Shown: positions 7,620-17,021 of the stretch, piece by piece
Layout of the letters: each line of letters opens with the position of its first letter
Numbering within the stretch: position 1 is the stretch's first letter
Assembly (NCBI GenBank): GCA_945865375.1
Contig: CAMBEJ010000045.1
Span: forward strand, 1 to 35,070
Direction of reading: 5' to 3'
DNA: 35,070 nt
Source: Akkermansia muciniphila
Lineage (GTDB): Bacteria; Verrucomicrobiota; Verrucomicrobiia; Limisphaerales; F1-80-MAGS106
The notes under the pieces: generated by a model
Told to the model about the DNA's origin: nothing
The model's input: only the letters and a program-made list of their open reading frames with translations
Database searches by the model: none
Made by a program: the position numbers and the translations under genes

Positions 7620-9395
7620 ATGAAACTACTGAGCCGTGGTCTGTGCCTTATGGCTCTTGTCTTGTGGTTCGTTTCTGGACAAAGCCAGGAGGCTAAAGTC
7701 GACAAGCCACCCGGCGAGAACAAGAGCCAGGAAGGATTGAATTCCGAGAAGAAGGAGGGACTCATTCCTGATGCGAAAGGAGAACCCGTTTCAGAGAAGA
7801 AAGACGAGCCCAATGCCGAGAAGAAAGTGGCACTCCCCGCTGAGACGAAAGACGAACCCAGTTCCGAGAATGAAGGGGATATCATCCCTTTAATCAACCT
7901 TGTGGACGCTTCCATGCTAGGTGCGATTGACCACCTCGTAAAACTCGCGGGACTCAATGTTTTCGTGGATCCAAAGATTTCATCGCCCACACCGGTAATA
8001 GGAGCCGACGGAAAGCCGCTTCCGCAACCGACTATCACGCTGAAATTTGAAAAGGTCACCGCCGAAAATGCTTTGGAGGCTCTCCTGATCAATAACGATC
8101 TTGTGATGATCCGCGACCAAAAGACTCAGATTCATCGGATCATGAAACGCGATCCTACGGTCAAGGAACCTTTGGTGTTGACGGTCTATCATCTCAAATT
8201 TGCCAGCGCGACGAACATCGCCAGCGTGATGCTCGCGGCGTTGCCCCCAGGGGCTAAAGTTTTGGCTGAGAATCGCACTTCACAAGTCATCATCAGTGCC
8301 ACGATGCGCGACACGGCGGACATCACGAATCTTTTGATAAGACTGGATATTGCTACCAAGCAGATTTTGATTGAAGCGCAGTTCTACGAGACATTGAGAA
8401 ACCCCAGAACCATCAAGGGGATGGACTGGTCCGGAACCCTGGCGAACCAAACCCTCACGATGGGCAACGGGTTGAGCAGTGGGTCCTCCACCACGACGAC
8501 TCCTGGGAATTCGACCACGACCACCCTCCCGAGCGGTCGTACGATCACCAGCAGCCAAAATTCATCAAAGGAGTCCTCTATCACGACGTTGATCGGAGAC
8601 AGAAATCTGCCGGGAATGAGTTTCAATACGGCCACGGGGCTGACGCCTGGGCTCGCGTTTTTGAACGCCGACGGTGTGAAAGCCACGCTCTCCTTTCTAA
8701 ACACGGATTCGGACAGCGACTCGATCGCGTCACCGACTGCTGTGGCTCTTGAAGGGCAGCAGACAAAACTCGTCGTGGTTCGCAACATCCCCGTGTTCGA
8801 GGAACAGCAGGGTGCCGCTGTGGCAGGTTCTCAAAGTCCCACGAGCGTCAAGCCCAACTACAGCTTGAAGGTGGAAGGTTCCCAGGCTGATGAGAGGCCT
8901 CTCAATGAAGTGGGCATCAAGCTGTTGGTCACCCCTCGCGTGGTGAACGACACAAGCGTCCTGCTGGACCTGCAACCCGAGATTTCAACAGTGGAAGGCT
9001 TGCCGGAGCGGAAGGTGTTGGGCGGCAGAATCAACGAGTCGCCTATTTTCAGCAGACGTCTTGTCACCACGCGTGCCATCGTACCCTCCGCAAGCACTCT
9101 CGTCCTCGGTGGCTTAAGCAGCGATGAATCGGCAAAGAACTTCGTCAAAGTACCAATTTTGGGTGATATCCCACTGTTGGGCAGGTTATTCCGTAAGGAC
9201 GAAAAAATACGGAACAAAAGGAACATGTTGATCTTCGTCACGCCGACAATCATTCAAGATGAAGATTTGCAGCAGAATCCGGATTCTAAGGCCATTTTGA
9301 GGAGCAAGAAAGAGGACAAACTACCCGATGATCTAGGACGATGGGATAGTGCCAAGCCTTACAAGTCAAAGTCCTCCGTGGCCCCAAAACAGTGA
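7620..9395 (+). CDS. Outer-membrane secretin (GspD/PilQ family)
   Basis: The protein has 591 residues. Secretins form the outer-membrane ring through which pili or folded exoproteins pass. A signal peptide ends near residue 22 (LVLWFVSGQSQ). Residues about 23-85 are a charged, repetitive linker rich in EKK, KDEP and SEN. An STN/N0-like domain follows (about 88-180) and an N1-type secretin_N domain (about 183-258; VYHLKFASATNIASVML). A Ser/Thr-rich loop (about 285-320) precedes the secretin beta-barrel with its hallmark VPILGDIPLLGRLF near residue 520. It has only one N1-type repeat, so it is shorter than typical GspD. A 121-base gap without a recognisable hairpin separates it from the PilP-like gene. 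No pilotin, pilin or secretion ATPase gene is present in the window. Confidence 0.93.
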   Translation: MKLLSRGLCLMALVLWFVSGQSQEAKVDKPPGENKSQEGLNSEKKEGLIPDAKGEPVSEKKDEPNAEKKVALPAETKDEPSSENEGDIIPLINLVDASMLGAIDHLVKLAGLNVFVDPKISSPTPVIGADGKPLPQPTITLKFEKVTAENALEALLINNDLVMIRDQKTQIHRIMKRDPTVKEPLVLTVYHLKFASATNIASVMLAALPPGAKVLAENRTSQVIISATMRDTADITNLLIRLDIATKQILIEAQFYETLRNPRTIKGMDWSGTLANQTLTMGNGLSSGSSTTTTPGNSTTTTLPSGRTITSSQNSSKESSITTLIGDRNLPGMSFNTATGLTPGLAFLNADGVKATLSFLNTDSDSDSIASPTAVALEGQQTKLVVVRNIPVFEEQQGAAVAGSQSPTSVKPNYSLKVEGSQADERPLNEVGIKLLVTPRVVNDTSVLLDLQPEISTVEGLPERKVLGGRINESPIFSRRLVTTRAIVPSASTLVLGGLSSDESAKNFVKVPILGDIPLLGRLFRKDEKIRNKRNMLIFVTPTIIQDEDLQQNPDSKAILRSKKEDKLPDDLGRWDSAKPYKSKSSVAPKQ

Positions 9396-9454
9396 CCCGA
9401 GATGTGCCTTATGTTTGTCGCGCTTGATGACGCTAAGTTGACGAGCCTTGGTTT

Positions 9455-12400
9455 ATGAATTCCGAGTCATTAACTTGGTCGATGCAGTGGCGAAGGGTGT
9501 CGGCTAGACGCTTGTCCGTGGCATTTCTGGGGACAGTCATCATGCTTGTCCTAGCCACCAAAGGGTACTGCCAGACTGGAAGCATCACGGTGAAAACCCT
9601 GGCGGGGGGACCTATCGAGCTCGGCGGACCCTCGTTCGGCTTTGTTGACGGAAACAGCCTTCTGTCCTCGCAGTTCAACCATCCCTACGGCCTCGCGCTG
9701 GATGGGAGCGGGAACTTGTTCGTTGCGGACACGACCAACGGGGCGATTCGAAAGGTCGATCCGCCGGCCAACCTTTCCACGACTGTTTTGCGAGGGCTTT
9801 CCGCTCCCGTTGACGTCCTGTTTGATCAGTCCACGAATCTTTACGTTTTAACAGAGGGTGACGGCCGGATCTCTCGGTATGATGCGTCGCTGAATTTCGA
9901 CAAAGTTATCGCTTCGAATTTCGTCGGCCCTACTTCCTTTGCACTGGATGGAAAGGGCAATTTCTATGTGACCGAGCTTGGCGGACGAGTGCTCAAGGTG
10001 ACGGGGAATGGCGGGGTCAGCGTGTTGATCGACGGACTGCACGGGCCGCGTGGTGTGGCGATCCTGGACAACGGGTTGCTGGCCATTAGCGATACGGACG
10101 ATCACGCCATCCGGTTGTTCGATCCTCGTGGTGGATTGCTGAGTGTGTTGGCTGGAGGGAAAGGGGCCGGATTTGCTGACGGCGTCGGGGAGAAAGCCAA
10201 GCTAAACAGGCCCCACAGGATCGCCAAGGCAGCCAATGGCGCCTTGGTTGTGGCGGACAGGATGAATCATCGTGTTCGGATTGTGCAGACCAACGGTCTC
10301 GTCTCTACTGCGTATGGTGTTGACCCTTCGGCGTGGGATCGTTGTTCTGAGTGCTATCCGGGGTGGGTGGACGGGACGAACACTGTCGCCGAGGCACGCG
10401 AACCGGTGGGTGTTGCGGTAGATTTTGGGGGCAGAATGTATATCAGCGAGGCCTACTATCACCTTATCAAGTTAGTGGAAGGAGCCCCCATCAAGCCCGT
10501 GTTCGTCGTCGGAGTTGGAGGAGAAGGAGGCACGAATTCCGTCACCAATCTCGTTTCGGTTGCAGCGCCGAGTTTTTCGCCAAAGGACGGCTATTATCCG
10601 ATGGGCACATCCATTTTGGTCTCAAGCGCAGCGCCCGCAGTCTATTACACTACCGACGGGACCGAGCCCACCTCGAAAAGCGCCGCGGTTTTGTTGGGGA
10701 CCGAAAACACCGGAACCATTTTATGGCGTGAAGCGTTCAGAGATCTGTCGTCCCTCAGGGTGAGGGCGTTTTCAGGAAGCAATTCGAGCGTCGTTGTGAG
10801 CGGTGAATCCGCTCCCACAAACGAGATTGGGTTCGCCGGTGATGCTGTGGGAGGCGGAGGTTCCGTTGTGGTGCTGCCCGTGGTGCTCAACCTGCGAACG
10901 AATGATGTGTTCCGCTCGTTGCAGTTTCGGATCGAGGTCACCCCAGAAACGCTCGGAGGCGCCCCCATTTCCCCCAATTTCAGGGCGGTCACGGTGTCGC
11001 CAAACGACTTTGTCAGAGTGGCTACGGGCGATTCCAGCGTAGGAGGAAGAGCTACGTTTGGGACGATCGCCTACTTATCGGGGAACACCAGAACACTGGC
11101 GATCTCGTTTGTCGGAACGAATGCAAATTTTGCGATTCGCAATTTCGCTACCATCGCAATGGTCGCGGTTCCATTGCCTGATTCCGCGCGTGAAGGCGAG
11201 TCCTACAAACTCTCCATCAAGGAGGCTTCCGGAACCTCGGATGGGCAGCAGTTCACCATCCCTCTTGGGCTGATGGCGGACAGGAAGCTCACGGTCAGAA
11301 GGACGTCCTATATTGTCGGCGACACCGCCTACGCATGGTGGTATAACGCAGGGTCTTTCGGAGATGGAGATCTGCGGAACGATGACGTAAACAATGCGTT
11401 TAATGCCTCCTTGGGGGTTCGGGTTCCTTATGAGTTTTCGGACCTTTTCAATGCGATGGACGTTTTCCCAGAAGACTTGCCAGGCTTAGTCGGCGGCGAC
11501 GGCCAGATTCGGTTCTTAGATTGGCAGACCCTCCTTTACCGATCCTTGCGGTTCGAGAAAAATAACTGGACAAGGTATTGGGAACCAGGGTCCGGGCGGC
11601 TCAACAAGGAAGCTGTTTTGGGACTCGGCTCGCCGCTGGCCTCAGCGAGCGTGGAGCATCGGCTTCCGGGCTCGGTTTGGGTGCGACAGGTGCAAGTCGG
11701 CAGCAAAGGTCTTGATATGATCAGCCCAGGGACCACCGTGACGGTTCCAGTTTACGTGAAGGTTTCGGATCCGGCGCTGGTGTCAGGAATGCAATTCAGG
11801 GCTGTGATTTCGGCGCTTGATGGCGGGGTTCCCATTGACACTCAAGTGCAGTTTCTGCCGTCGTCCGCTTTCCCTGCCCCGATCCAGCTCGGCGCAGTGC
11901 CTCTGAACCAGGTGGCCTGCGGGTGGAACCTCAGCTCGTTCAACCCTTCGCTGAGGGGTCACAATTTCATGGGTGAGCTCAGGATAAAAATTCCAGCTGC
12001 CGCCGCCAGAGGTTCTTGTTATACAATCGAATTTGCGAACGCCGATGGCGCTTCGAATGCCACCACGCAATATGATTTCGAGACGCTCAGGTCTAGCATT
12101 TGGATCCTCGAGAAAGCCCCACGCGCAGCGGATCCTCTCCCTGTCGAATGGAAGGCGCGCTTCTTTGGGAGTTCACAAAGCTCCTTGGCGGATGCTGCGG
12201 GAGATCCTGATGGGGACGGGCTCACCAATTTGGAGGAATATATTGCCGGGACTGATCCTGTCGTTGCAGCTTCCACGCCCCGATTGGTGTTCGAGCCGAG
12301 CTCCAAGGGAAATGTCGTCAGATTGAAGTGGCTGTCCGCACCCGGTAAACGCTACCAGATTGAACGAGCCGTTGACATCCTCTCAAAGAGCTGGGAACCC

Positions 12401-12499
12401 ATCGGAGATTCCGTCGTCGGCACTGGGGAATTCATGGATGTTTCCGACGACCGTTTTGTGTCGGGAACGAGTTTCTATCGACTGAAGATAATCCCTTAG
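9455..12499 (+). CDS. Giant exoprotein 1: NHL propeller, cohesin-like / dockerin-like
   Basis: The protein has 1,014 residues; a start at ATG 9482 is also possible and gives a more normal signal peptide. The signal region is ARRLSVAFLGTVIMLVLA. Six NHL-type repeats span about 60-343 (for example YGLALDGSGNLFVADTTNGA). One chitobiase/hexosaminidase-C-terminal-like repeat follows at about 371-443 (YYTTDGTEP). A cohesin-like beta-sandwich lies at about 467-615 (VVLPVVLNLRTNDVFRSLQF). A dockerin-like module lies at about 620-705, with two Ca-loop-like segments (FGDGDLRNDDVNNAF and GGDGQIRFLDWQTLL). A second cohesin-like domain is at about 742-868. A calcium-loop motif DPDGDGLTNLEEYIAGTDP (about 918-936) precedes the C-terminal domain ending FYRLKIIP. 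It begins 59 bases after the secretin gene and is followed by two paralogues. Function is unknown; a secreted, self-associating or surface role is inferred. Confidence 0.88.
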   Translation: MNSESLTWSMQWRRVSARRLSVAFLGTVIMLVLATKGYCQTGSITVKTLAGGPIELGGPSFGFVDGNSLLSSQFNHPYGLALDGSGNLFVADTTNGAIRKVDPPANLSTTVLRGLSAPVDVLFDQSTNLYVLTEGDGRISRYDASLNFDKVIASNFVGPTSFALDGKGNFYVTELGGRVLKVTGNGGVSVLIDGLHGPRGVAILDNGLLAISDTDDHAIRLFDPRGGLLSVLAGGKGAGFADGVGEKAKLNRPHRIAKAANGALVVADRMNHRVRIVQTNGLVSTAYGVDPSAWDRCSECYPGWVDGTNTVAEAREPVGVAVDFGGRMYISEAYYHLIKLVEGAPIKPVFVVGVGGEGGTNSVTNLVSVAAPSFSPKDGYYPMGTSILVSSAAPAVYYTTDGTEPTSKSAAVLLGTENTGTILWREAFRDLSSLRVRAFSGSNSSVVVSGESAPTNEIGFAGDAVGGGGSVVVLPVVLNLRTNDVFRSLQFRIEVTPETLGGAPISPNFRAVTVSPNDFVRVATGDSSVGGRATFGTIAYLSGNTRTLAISFVGTNANFAIRNFATIAMVAVPLPDSAREGESYKLSIKEASGTSDGQQFTIPLGLMADRKLTVRRTSYIVGDTAYAWWYNAGSFGDGDLRNDDVNNAFNASLGVRVPYEFSDLFNAMDVFPEDLPGLVGGDGQIRFLDWQTLLYRSLRFEKNNWTRYWEPGSGRLNKEAVLGLGSPLASASVEHRLPGSVWVRQVQVGSKGLDMISPGTTVTVPVYVKVSDPALVSGMQFRAVISALDGGVPIDTQVQFLPSSAFPAPIQLGAVPLNQVACGWNLSSFNPSLRGHNFMGELRIKIPAAAARGSCYTIEFANADGASNATTQYDFETLRSSIWILEKAPRAADPLPVEWKARFFGSSQSSLADAAGDPDGDGLTNLEEYIAGTDPVVAASTPRLVFEPSSKGNVVRLKWLSAPGKRYQIERAVDILSKSWEPIGDSVVGTGEFMDVSDDRFVSGTSFYRLKIIP

Positions 12500-12525
12500 C
12501 CGCAACATTTCGTCGAATTGTTTTA

Positions 12526-15500
12526 ATGCTTATGAACAAGAAAATCTTAACTATCGCCCTGGCTTGGACGCTGGTCGTTACCCTTGTGCGATCACAGACG
12601 ATCGAGACAGCGTCATCAGCCGGGCTATACGAGCCCTACGCTGTGGGGGTTGACTTGAGTCTCAACGCCTATTACTTCACGGACAGCGCGAACGACCGAG
12701 TCATTCGCCTCGTGCCACCCAGCGGGAAGCCCACGATACTGGCCGAAGACCTCTTGTTCGGCCCACAGGGCGTGGTCGTCACGAGAAACGGCATCTATAT
12801 CACGGAATCCCTCGCGAACAGGGTCATGCGGATGAGTTCCGACGGGGAACTCACGTTCATCGCTGGGGGTGCAAGGGGTAGCGCCAATGGAGCGGGAGCA
12901 GCAGCCCAGTTCAATGCACCTGCCGGAATTGCCGCGGACGCCGCCGGAAATCTCTATGTCGCCGATCTCAAGAATAATGCGGTTCGGCGAGTGACTGCCG
13001 CAGGGGTTGTTTCGACATACGCAGCCGGATTCAACGAGCCCAGCGGTGTGGCGGTCGATGACAAGGGCGTCGTGTACGTGGCGGACACACGGAACCATGT
13101 TATCAAAAGGATAGATTCACCCGGTGCTCAACCCGAAATAGTGGCGGGCAGGAACAAGGACCAAGGGACTGACGATGGAGTCGGAGCGGGAGCCGCTTTC
13201 AACAACCCTCGCGGTCTGGTTTGGGTTGGTGGTGAGACCGGCCTGCTGGTTTCCGATACCGGCAACAATAGCCTCCGAAGAGTGTATCCTACTAAGACTG
13301 GGGCGTGGCGTGTGGAAACCGTTGCTGGCAAATCCGGAGAAGCTGGGTTCGCGGGAGGAGCGTTGTCCGATGCGCGCTTTAACGGACCTGTTGGGCTGGC
13401 CGTTGATGCGGAAGGGAGCATTCTTATTTGCGATCTATACAACAACGCGTTGCGGACCATGAAGAGACTCGCGGTGGGGACACCCGAGATTGTACCTGTC
13501 AGCGGAAGCTACAGCAACTCTGTGGCGCTGGTGATCACATCCACAACCACGAACGCCTTGTTCCGTTACACCTTGGATGGGAGTGATCCAAATCCCTTTT
13601 CAAGTTCCACCTCTGCGAACCTGGAAATTACAGGAGGCCCGGTTTCAGTCAGGTTGCGCGGCTCTCACGCGGATTTTGGCGCCAGCGTCGCCCTCAGCAA
13701 CAGGTATAGTTTCTTTGTCAACCCACCTGTGATGTCTCCGGCAGGCGGCAGTTTTACCAATGACGCGCCCGTGTCGATTTTTGGGGACACGAAAGACGCG
13801 ATCCTTCGGTTTACCACAGATGGCAGCGTCCCGGTGGAAACAAGCGCGAAGTGGGTTGACTCGACGATCTCCTCCAACGTCACGATCAGGGTTCGAGGAT
13901 TTCGCACTGGATTTGAGCCCAGCTCGATCCTGAGCAACCGCTTTGAACTTGCTGTCGCTCCGCTTCTGATCTCAGTGCCAGGCGGTGTTTTCAACAATGT
14001 TCTATCCAAGATTACGGTGAGCACCCCCACTTTGGGCACCGAATTTCGCTATACGACCAACGGCACTGAACCGGACAGCAAGAGTCAACCATGGACGGAT
14101 GGTTTATTCGCCAACGGCCCCCTTCGGATCAAGGGTCTAAAGAATGGGTACACCCCGGCCACAATTTCCAATTTGTTTAGCTTCGTGGTTGGAGATATTG
14201 CGGTGAGTGCTCCCACGTTTTCTTCTGGCAACGACATCCCCATCAAGGTTTCGTCCGTCACAACGGATTCAACTTTCTACTACACTTTTGACGGCACTGA
14301 CCCCACGGTTAATTCCCCGCGCAAGGTCGTGGGAGGGAATATTGTCGTGGACCATGATGGGGTCCTAAAGATTCGAGGTTTCAGGGATGGCTTTGAGCCC
14401 AGTGCGCTATGGACCAACAAAGTTTCCCTAAAAGTGGCCACCCCCGTGATCACTCCCGGATCCACAAATTCATTGAACTCGATTAATGTGACGTTGAGCG
14501 ATGCCACCACGGGTTCGAAACTTTATTGGACCGTTGATGGAACAGATCCGACCGAAGCCAGCACTCCGGCAACAGCCGGGACTTCTTTTGTGGTGCAGCG
14601 AAGTGGGGTGCTCAAGGCCCGGGCTTATCGGGACAACTTTGCCGCCAGCGAGATTTCCACGGCAGATTTCCGTTTCAACTTCGCGAACCCGAAATTCCTG
14701 CCGGCGGGTGGGACGAACGTGAACAAGATGGTCTTCGCGGTCACGTCTGAGACAGTCAGCTCCCCTGCGGGCACGGGTCTCTACTATACGACGGATGGGA
14801 CGGAGCCAACCGCAAAAAGCACTTTGTACGTCGATTCCGTGACGTTAACCACCAATGCGCAGGTAAGGGTTGTGGGCATACGGGATGGTTTTACCAGCAG
14901 TTCCATCATTTCGGCGGATTTCCGAGTGAAGTCTCCGAAGCCTAAAATCGATCCTGAGGGCGGCTATTTTCCCAACGGAACAATGGTCACTCTGACGCTG
15001 TCCGAGGGTAGGGCAGATGCCGTCATTAGATATACGTTGGATGGGAGTGAGCCGAATGAAAAATCGACGATCGCTAAAGGCCCGTTCAGCGTAAACCAGG
15101 TCGCTTCACCTGGGCAGGATCTGCGCCTTGTTACAGCGCGTACATTCGCTCCGAACACACTTCCGAGCGACATTATTTCTGGGCAGCCGGTGGATGAGAA
15201 TGTGCTTGGAGTGCCCCGGAACATGAATGCGGGTATAGGTTCAACGATTGTCGTGCCGGTGGTTATCAACCTGAAGACCGATGTTCCGTTGCGGTCTCTA
15301 CAATTCGTGCTGGAGGTGAGTCCGGACACAGCGACAACCAAGCCTTTGGGCAGTGAGATGCGTAGACTCAACATCACGACCAATGACTTCGTGAAAGTCG
15401 CTGGCAGCGGCACGGCTGCCGGACCCGCTCTCTTTAGCACGAGGGCCTATCGATCGGGAACCACGAACGGGATAAGCGTTTCCGCGATCGGAACGAATTC

Positions 15501-16887
15501 CAATTTCTCTGTGAATGACTTTGGGACGGTCGCCTTGCTCGCCGTGACCCTACCTGCTGATTCGGTGGTCGGCGATCGATATAAGATTCACATTTTGGAA
15601 CCGTCTGGAACAACCAATGCATTACAAGCGAAGCTCGCACTCAAGGCGATGGAGCCGAGGTTGATCACGGTGACAAATATTTCTTACACTGTAGGAGATT
15701 CCGCTTTGGGCAGTTGGTACAACGCCGGTGATTTCGGAGACGGAAACCTAGACAACAGCGACGTGAATAACGCGTTTTATGCTTCCTTGGGAATTCGGCT
15801 ACCGTTTTCGTTCTCGGATGTATTCGATGCCATGGACACCTACCCCGACGATGATGACGGCGCGGTGGGCGGCGATGGCCAGATCCGGTTTCTGGATTGG
15901 CAGCGGGTTCTTCAGAAGTCATTGAGAAGGGATACTAAAAACTGGAGACGGCAATGGTCGCTTGGAGGCAATCGGACGACAGCCGCGACGAGCTTGTCGG
16001 CTCAGGCCAGTCTCCCTGCCAGTGTGCAGCGGGGTTTCGCAAGTCGCGATGTGTGGTACCGTCAAGCGGCGATTCGAGCCGGCACTGTGGCCCGAGTTGA
16101 GCCGAATTCGACGGTCGATGTTCCCGTTTACCTGGATGTTCGCAAGGGCAACACCATCGCTGGTTTGCAATTCAGGATTGAGGTTGAAAGCAGCGGAGCG
16201 ACGTTGGAGAGTCCGATCGCATTTGTGCCCGCGAAGGGAATGCCTAAGCCGCTGACAGTCGAAGGGTTGTCCATAAGCGAGACGGTTGCGTCGTGGGCCT
16301 TGGTGCCTTCCGCCGCCTTCAGCCCTGCCCTTCGGTCGGCATCGCTCCTAGGATCGGTTCGAATCAAAATTCCCGCAAACGCCTCAAAGGGTCAACGTTA
16401 CACAGTCCACTTCCACCATGCCGACGGATCTCCTGATGAGAACACCCAGTATGAGATTGAAAGTCTTCCAGGAGATGTTTGGGTCGGGGTCGATGCTCAA
16501 AATCCCGCAGAGAGCATCTCTGATGAGTGGAAAGTGTTTTACTTCGGTGGGCTCTTGGATCCGCGACTTGCAGCGGACGGGGATTCGGATGGGGATGGGG
16601 CATCGAATCTAGCGGAATACGTGGCAGGCACCAATCCCTTGAATTCAAAGTCTCGGCTTGAATTGTCCGCACCTGAAGTTCGACATTCCGGCGGGGTTTC
16701 GGAATTCGTTCTAAAATGGCGGACAACTCCAGGTCGAAGCTATTTGGTTGAATGGTCTGCTGAGGTCCAGGGCGGGGTATGGAATGTGCTCGCGGACGAT
16801 GTGGATGGCGATGGGGAAGTTCACGAGGTCTCGACTTCTTCCACAGGGACGAAAGCATCATTCTATCGTGTCCGGTTGAAAAACTAG
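12526..16887 (+). CDS. Giant exoprotein 2: NHL propeller with seven chitobiase-C-like repeats
   Basis: The protein has 1,453 residues; ATG 12532 is an equally good start. A signal peptide (ILTIALAWTLVVTLVRSQ) precedes six NHL repeats at about 39-311 (AGIAADAAGNLYVADLKNNA and others). Seven consecutive repeats of about 80 residues follow, starting near 321, 400, 479, 558, 639, 722 and 804. Each carries a version of Y(T/W)xDG(T/S)(D/E)P (YTLDGSDP, FTTDGSVP, YTTNGTEP, YTFDGTDP, WTVDGTDP, YTTDGTEP, YTLDGSEP). A cohesin-like domain is at about 899-1048 and a dockerin-like module at about 1055-1138 (FGDGNLDNSDVNNAF, GGDGQIRFLDWQRVL). A second cohesin-like domain is at about 1175-1305. A DSDGDGASNLAEY calcium loop and a C-terminal domain ending FYRVRLKN complete it. 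The repeat array differs in number from both neighbours, suggesting internal expansion. It begins 26 bases after its paralogue. Confidence 0.88.
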   Translation: MLMNKKILTIALAWTLVVTLVRSQTIETASSAGLYEPYAVGVDLSLNAYYFTDSANDRVIRLVPPSGKPTILAEDLLFGPQGVVVTRNGIYITESLANRVMRMSSDGELTFIAGGARGSANGAGAAAQFNAPAGIAADAAGNLYVADLKNNAVRRVTAAGVVSTYAAGFNEPSGVAVDDKGVVYVADTRNHVIKRIDSPGAQPEIVAGRNKDQGTDDGVGAGAAFNNPRGLVWVGGETGLLVSDTGNNSLRRVYPTKTGAWRVETVAGKSGEAGFAGGALSDARFNGPVGLAVDAEGSILICDLYNNALRTMKRLAVGTPEIVPVSGSYSNSVALVITSTTTNALFRYTLDGSDPNPFSSSTSANLEITGGPVSVRLRGSHADFGASVALSNRYSFFVNPPVMSPAGGSFTNDAPVSIFGDTKDAILRFTTDGSVPVETSAKWVDSTISSNVTIRVRGFRTGFEPSSILSNRFELAVAPLLISVPGGVFNNVLSKITVSTPTLGTEFRYTTNGTEPDSKSQPWTDGLFANGPLRIKGLKNGYTPATISNLFSFVVGDIAVSAPTFSSGNDIPIKVSSVTTDSTFYYTFDGTDPTVNSPRKVVGGNIVVDHDGVLKIRGFRDGFEPSALWTNKVSLKVATPVITPGSTNSLNSINVTLSDATTGSKLYWTVDGTDPTEASTPATAGTSFVVQRSGVLKARAYRDNFAASEISTADFRFNFANPKFLPAGGTNVNKMVFAVTSETVSSPAGTGLYYTTDGTEPTAKSTLYVDSVTLTTNAQVRVVGIRDGFTSSSIISADFRVKSPKPKIDPEGGYFPNGTMVTLTLSEGRADAVIRYTLDGSEPNEKSTIAKGPFSVNQVASPGQDLRLVTARTFAPNTLPSDIISGQPVDENVLGVPRNMNAGIGSTIVVPVVINLKTDVPLRSLQFVLEVSPDTATTKPLGSEMRRLNITTNDFVKVAGSGTAAGPALFSTRAYRSGTTNGISVSAIGTNSNFSVNDFGTVALLAVTLPADSVVGDRYKIHILEPSGTTNALQAKLALKAMEPRLITVTNISYTVGDSALGSWYNAGDFGDGNLDNSDVNNAFYASLGIRLPFSFSDVFDAMDTYPDDDDGAVGGDGQIRFLDWQRVLQKSLRRDTKNWRRQWSLGGNRTTAATSLSAQASLPASVQRGFASRDVWYRQAAIRAGTVARVEPNSTVDVPVYLDVRKGNTIAGLQFRIEVESSGATLESPIAFVPAKGMPKPLTVEGLSISETVASWALVPSAAFSPALRSASLLGSVRIKIPANASKGQRYTVHFHHADGSPDENTQYEIESLPGDVWVGVDAQNPAESISDEWKVFYFGGLLDPRLAADGDSDGDGASNLAEYVAGTNPLNSKSRLELSAPEVRHSGGVSEFVLKWRTTPGRSYLVEWSAEVQGGVWNVLADDVDGDGEVHEVSTSSTGTKASFYRVRLKN

Positions 16888-16947
16888 ACCTGTGTGAATT
16901 GTTTGTGTCGGGTTTTCTTTCAGATGGTTGGTGTTGCTCGCTCATGA

Positions 16948-16976
16948 TTGACATGGGGTAAAGAGCTGAAAAAAAT
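16948..16976 (+). promoter_or_regulatory. Candidate sigma-70-type promoter before giant exoprotein 3
   Basis: A perfect -35 box TTGACA (16948-16953) is followed after exactly 17 bases by AAAAAT (16971-16976, 4 of 6 matches to the -10 consensus). It lies in the 134-base gap between exoproteins 2 and 3, the widest spacing among the three paralogues. This suggests the third gene may have its own promoter. It is a consensus match only. Confidence 0.3.
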
Positions 16977-17021
16977 GTGGTTCTGGAGCAGTCGATCATG
17001 TGGCTGGCTGGAGCTTTGGAC

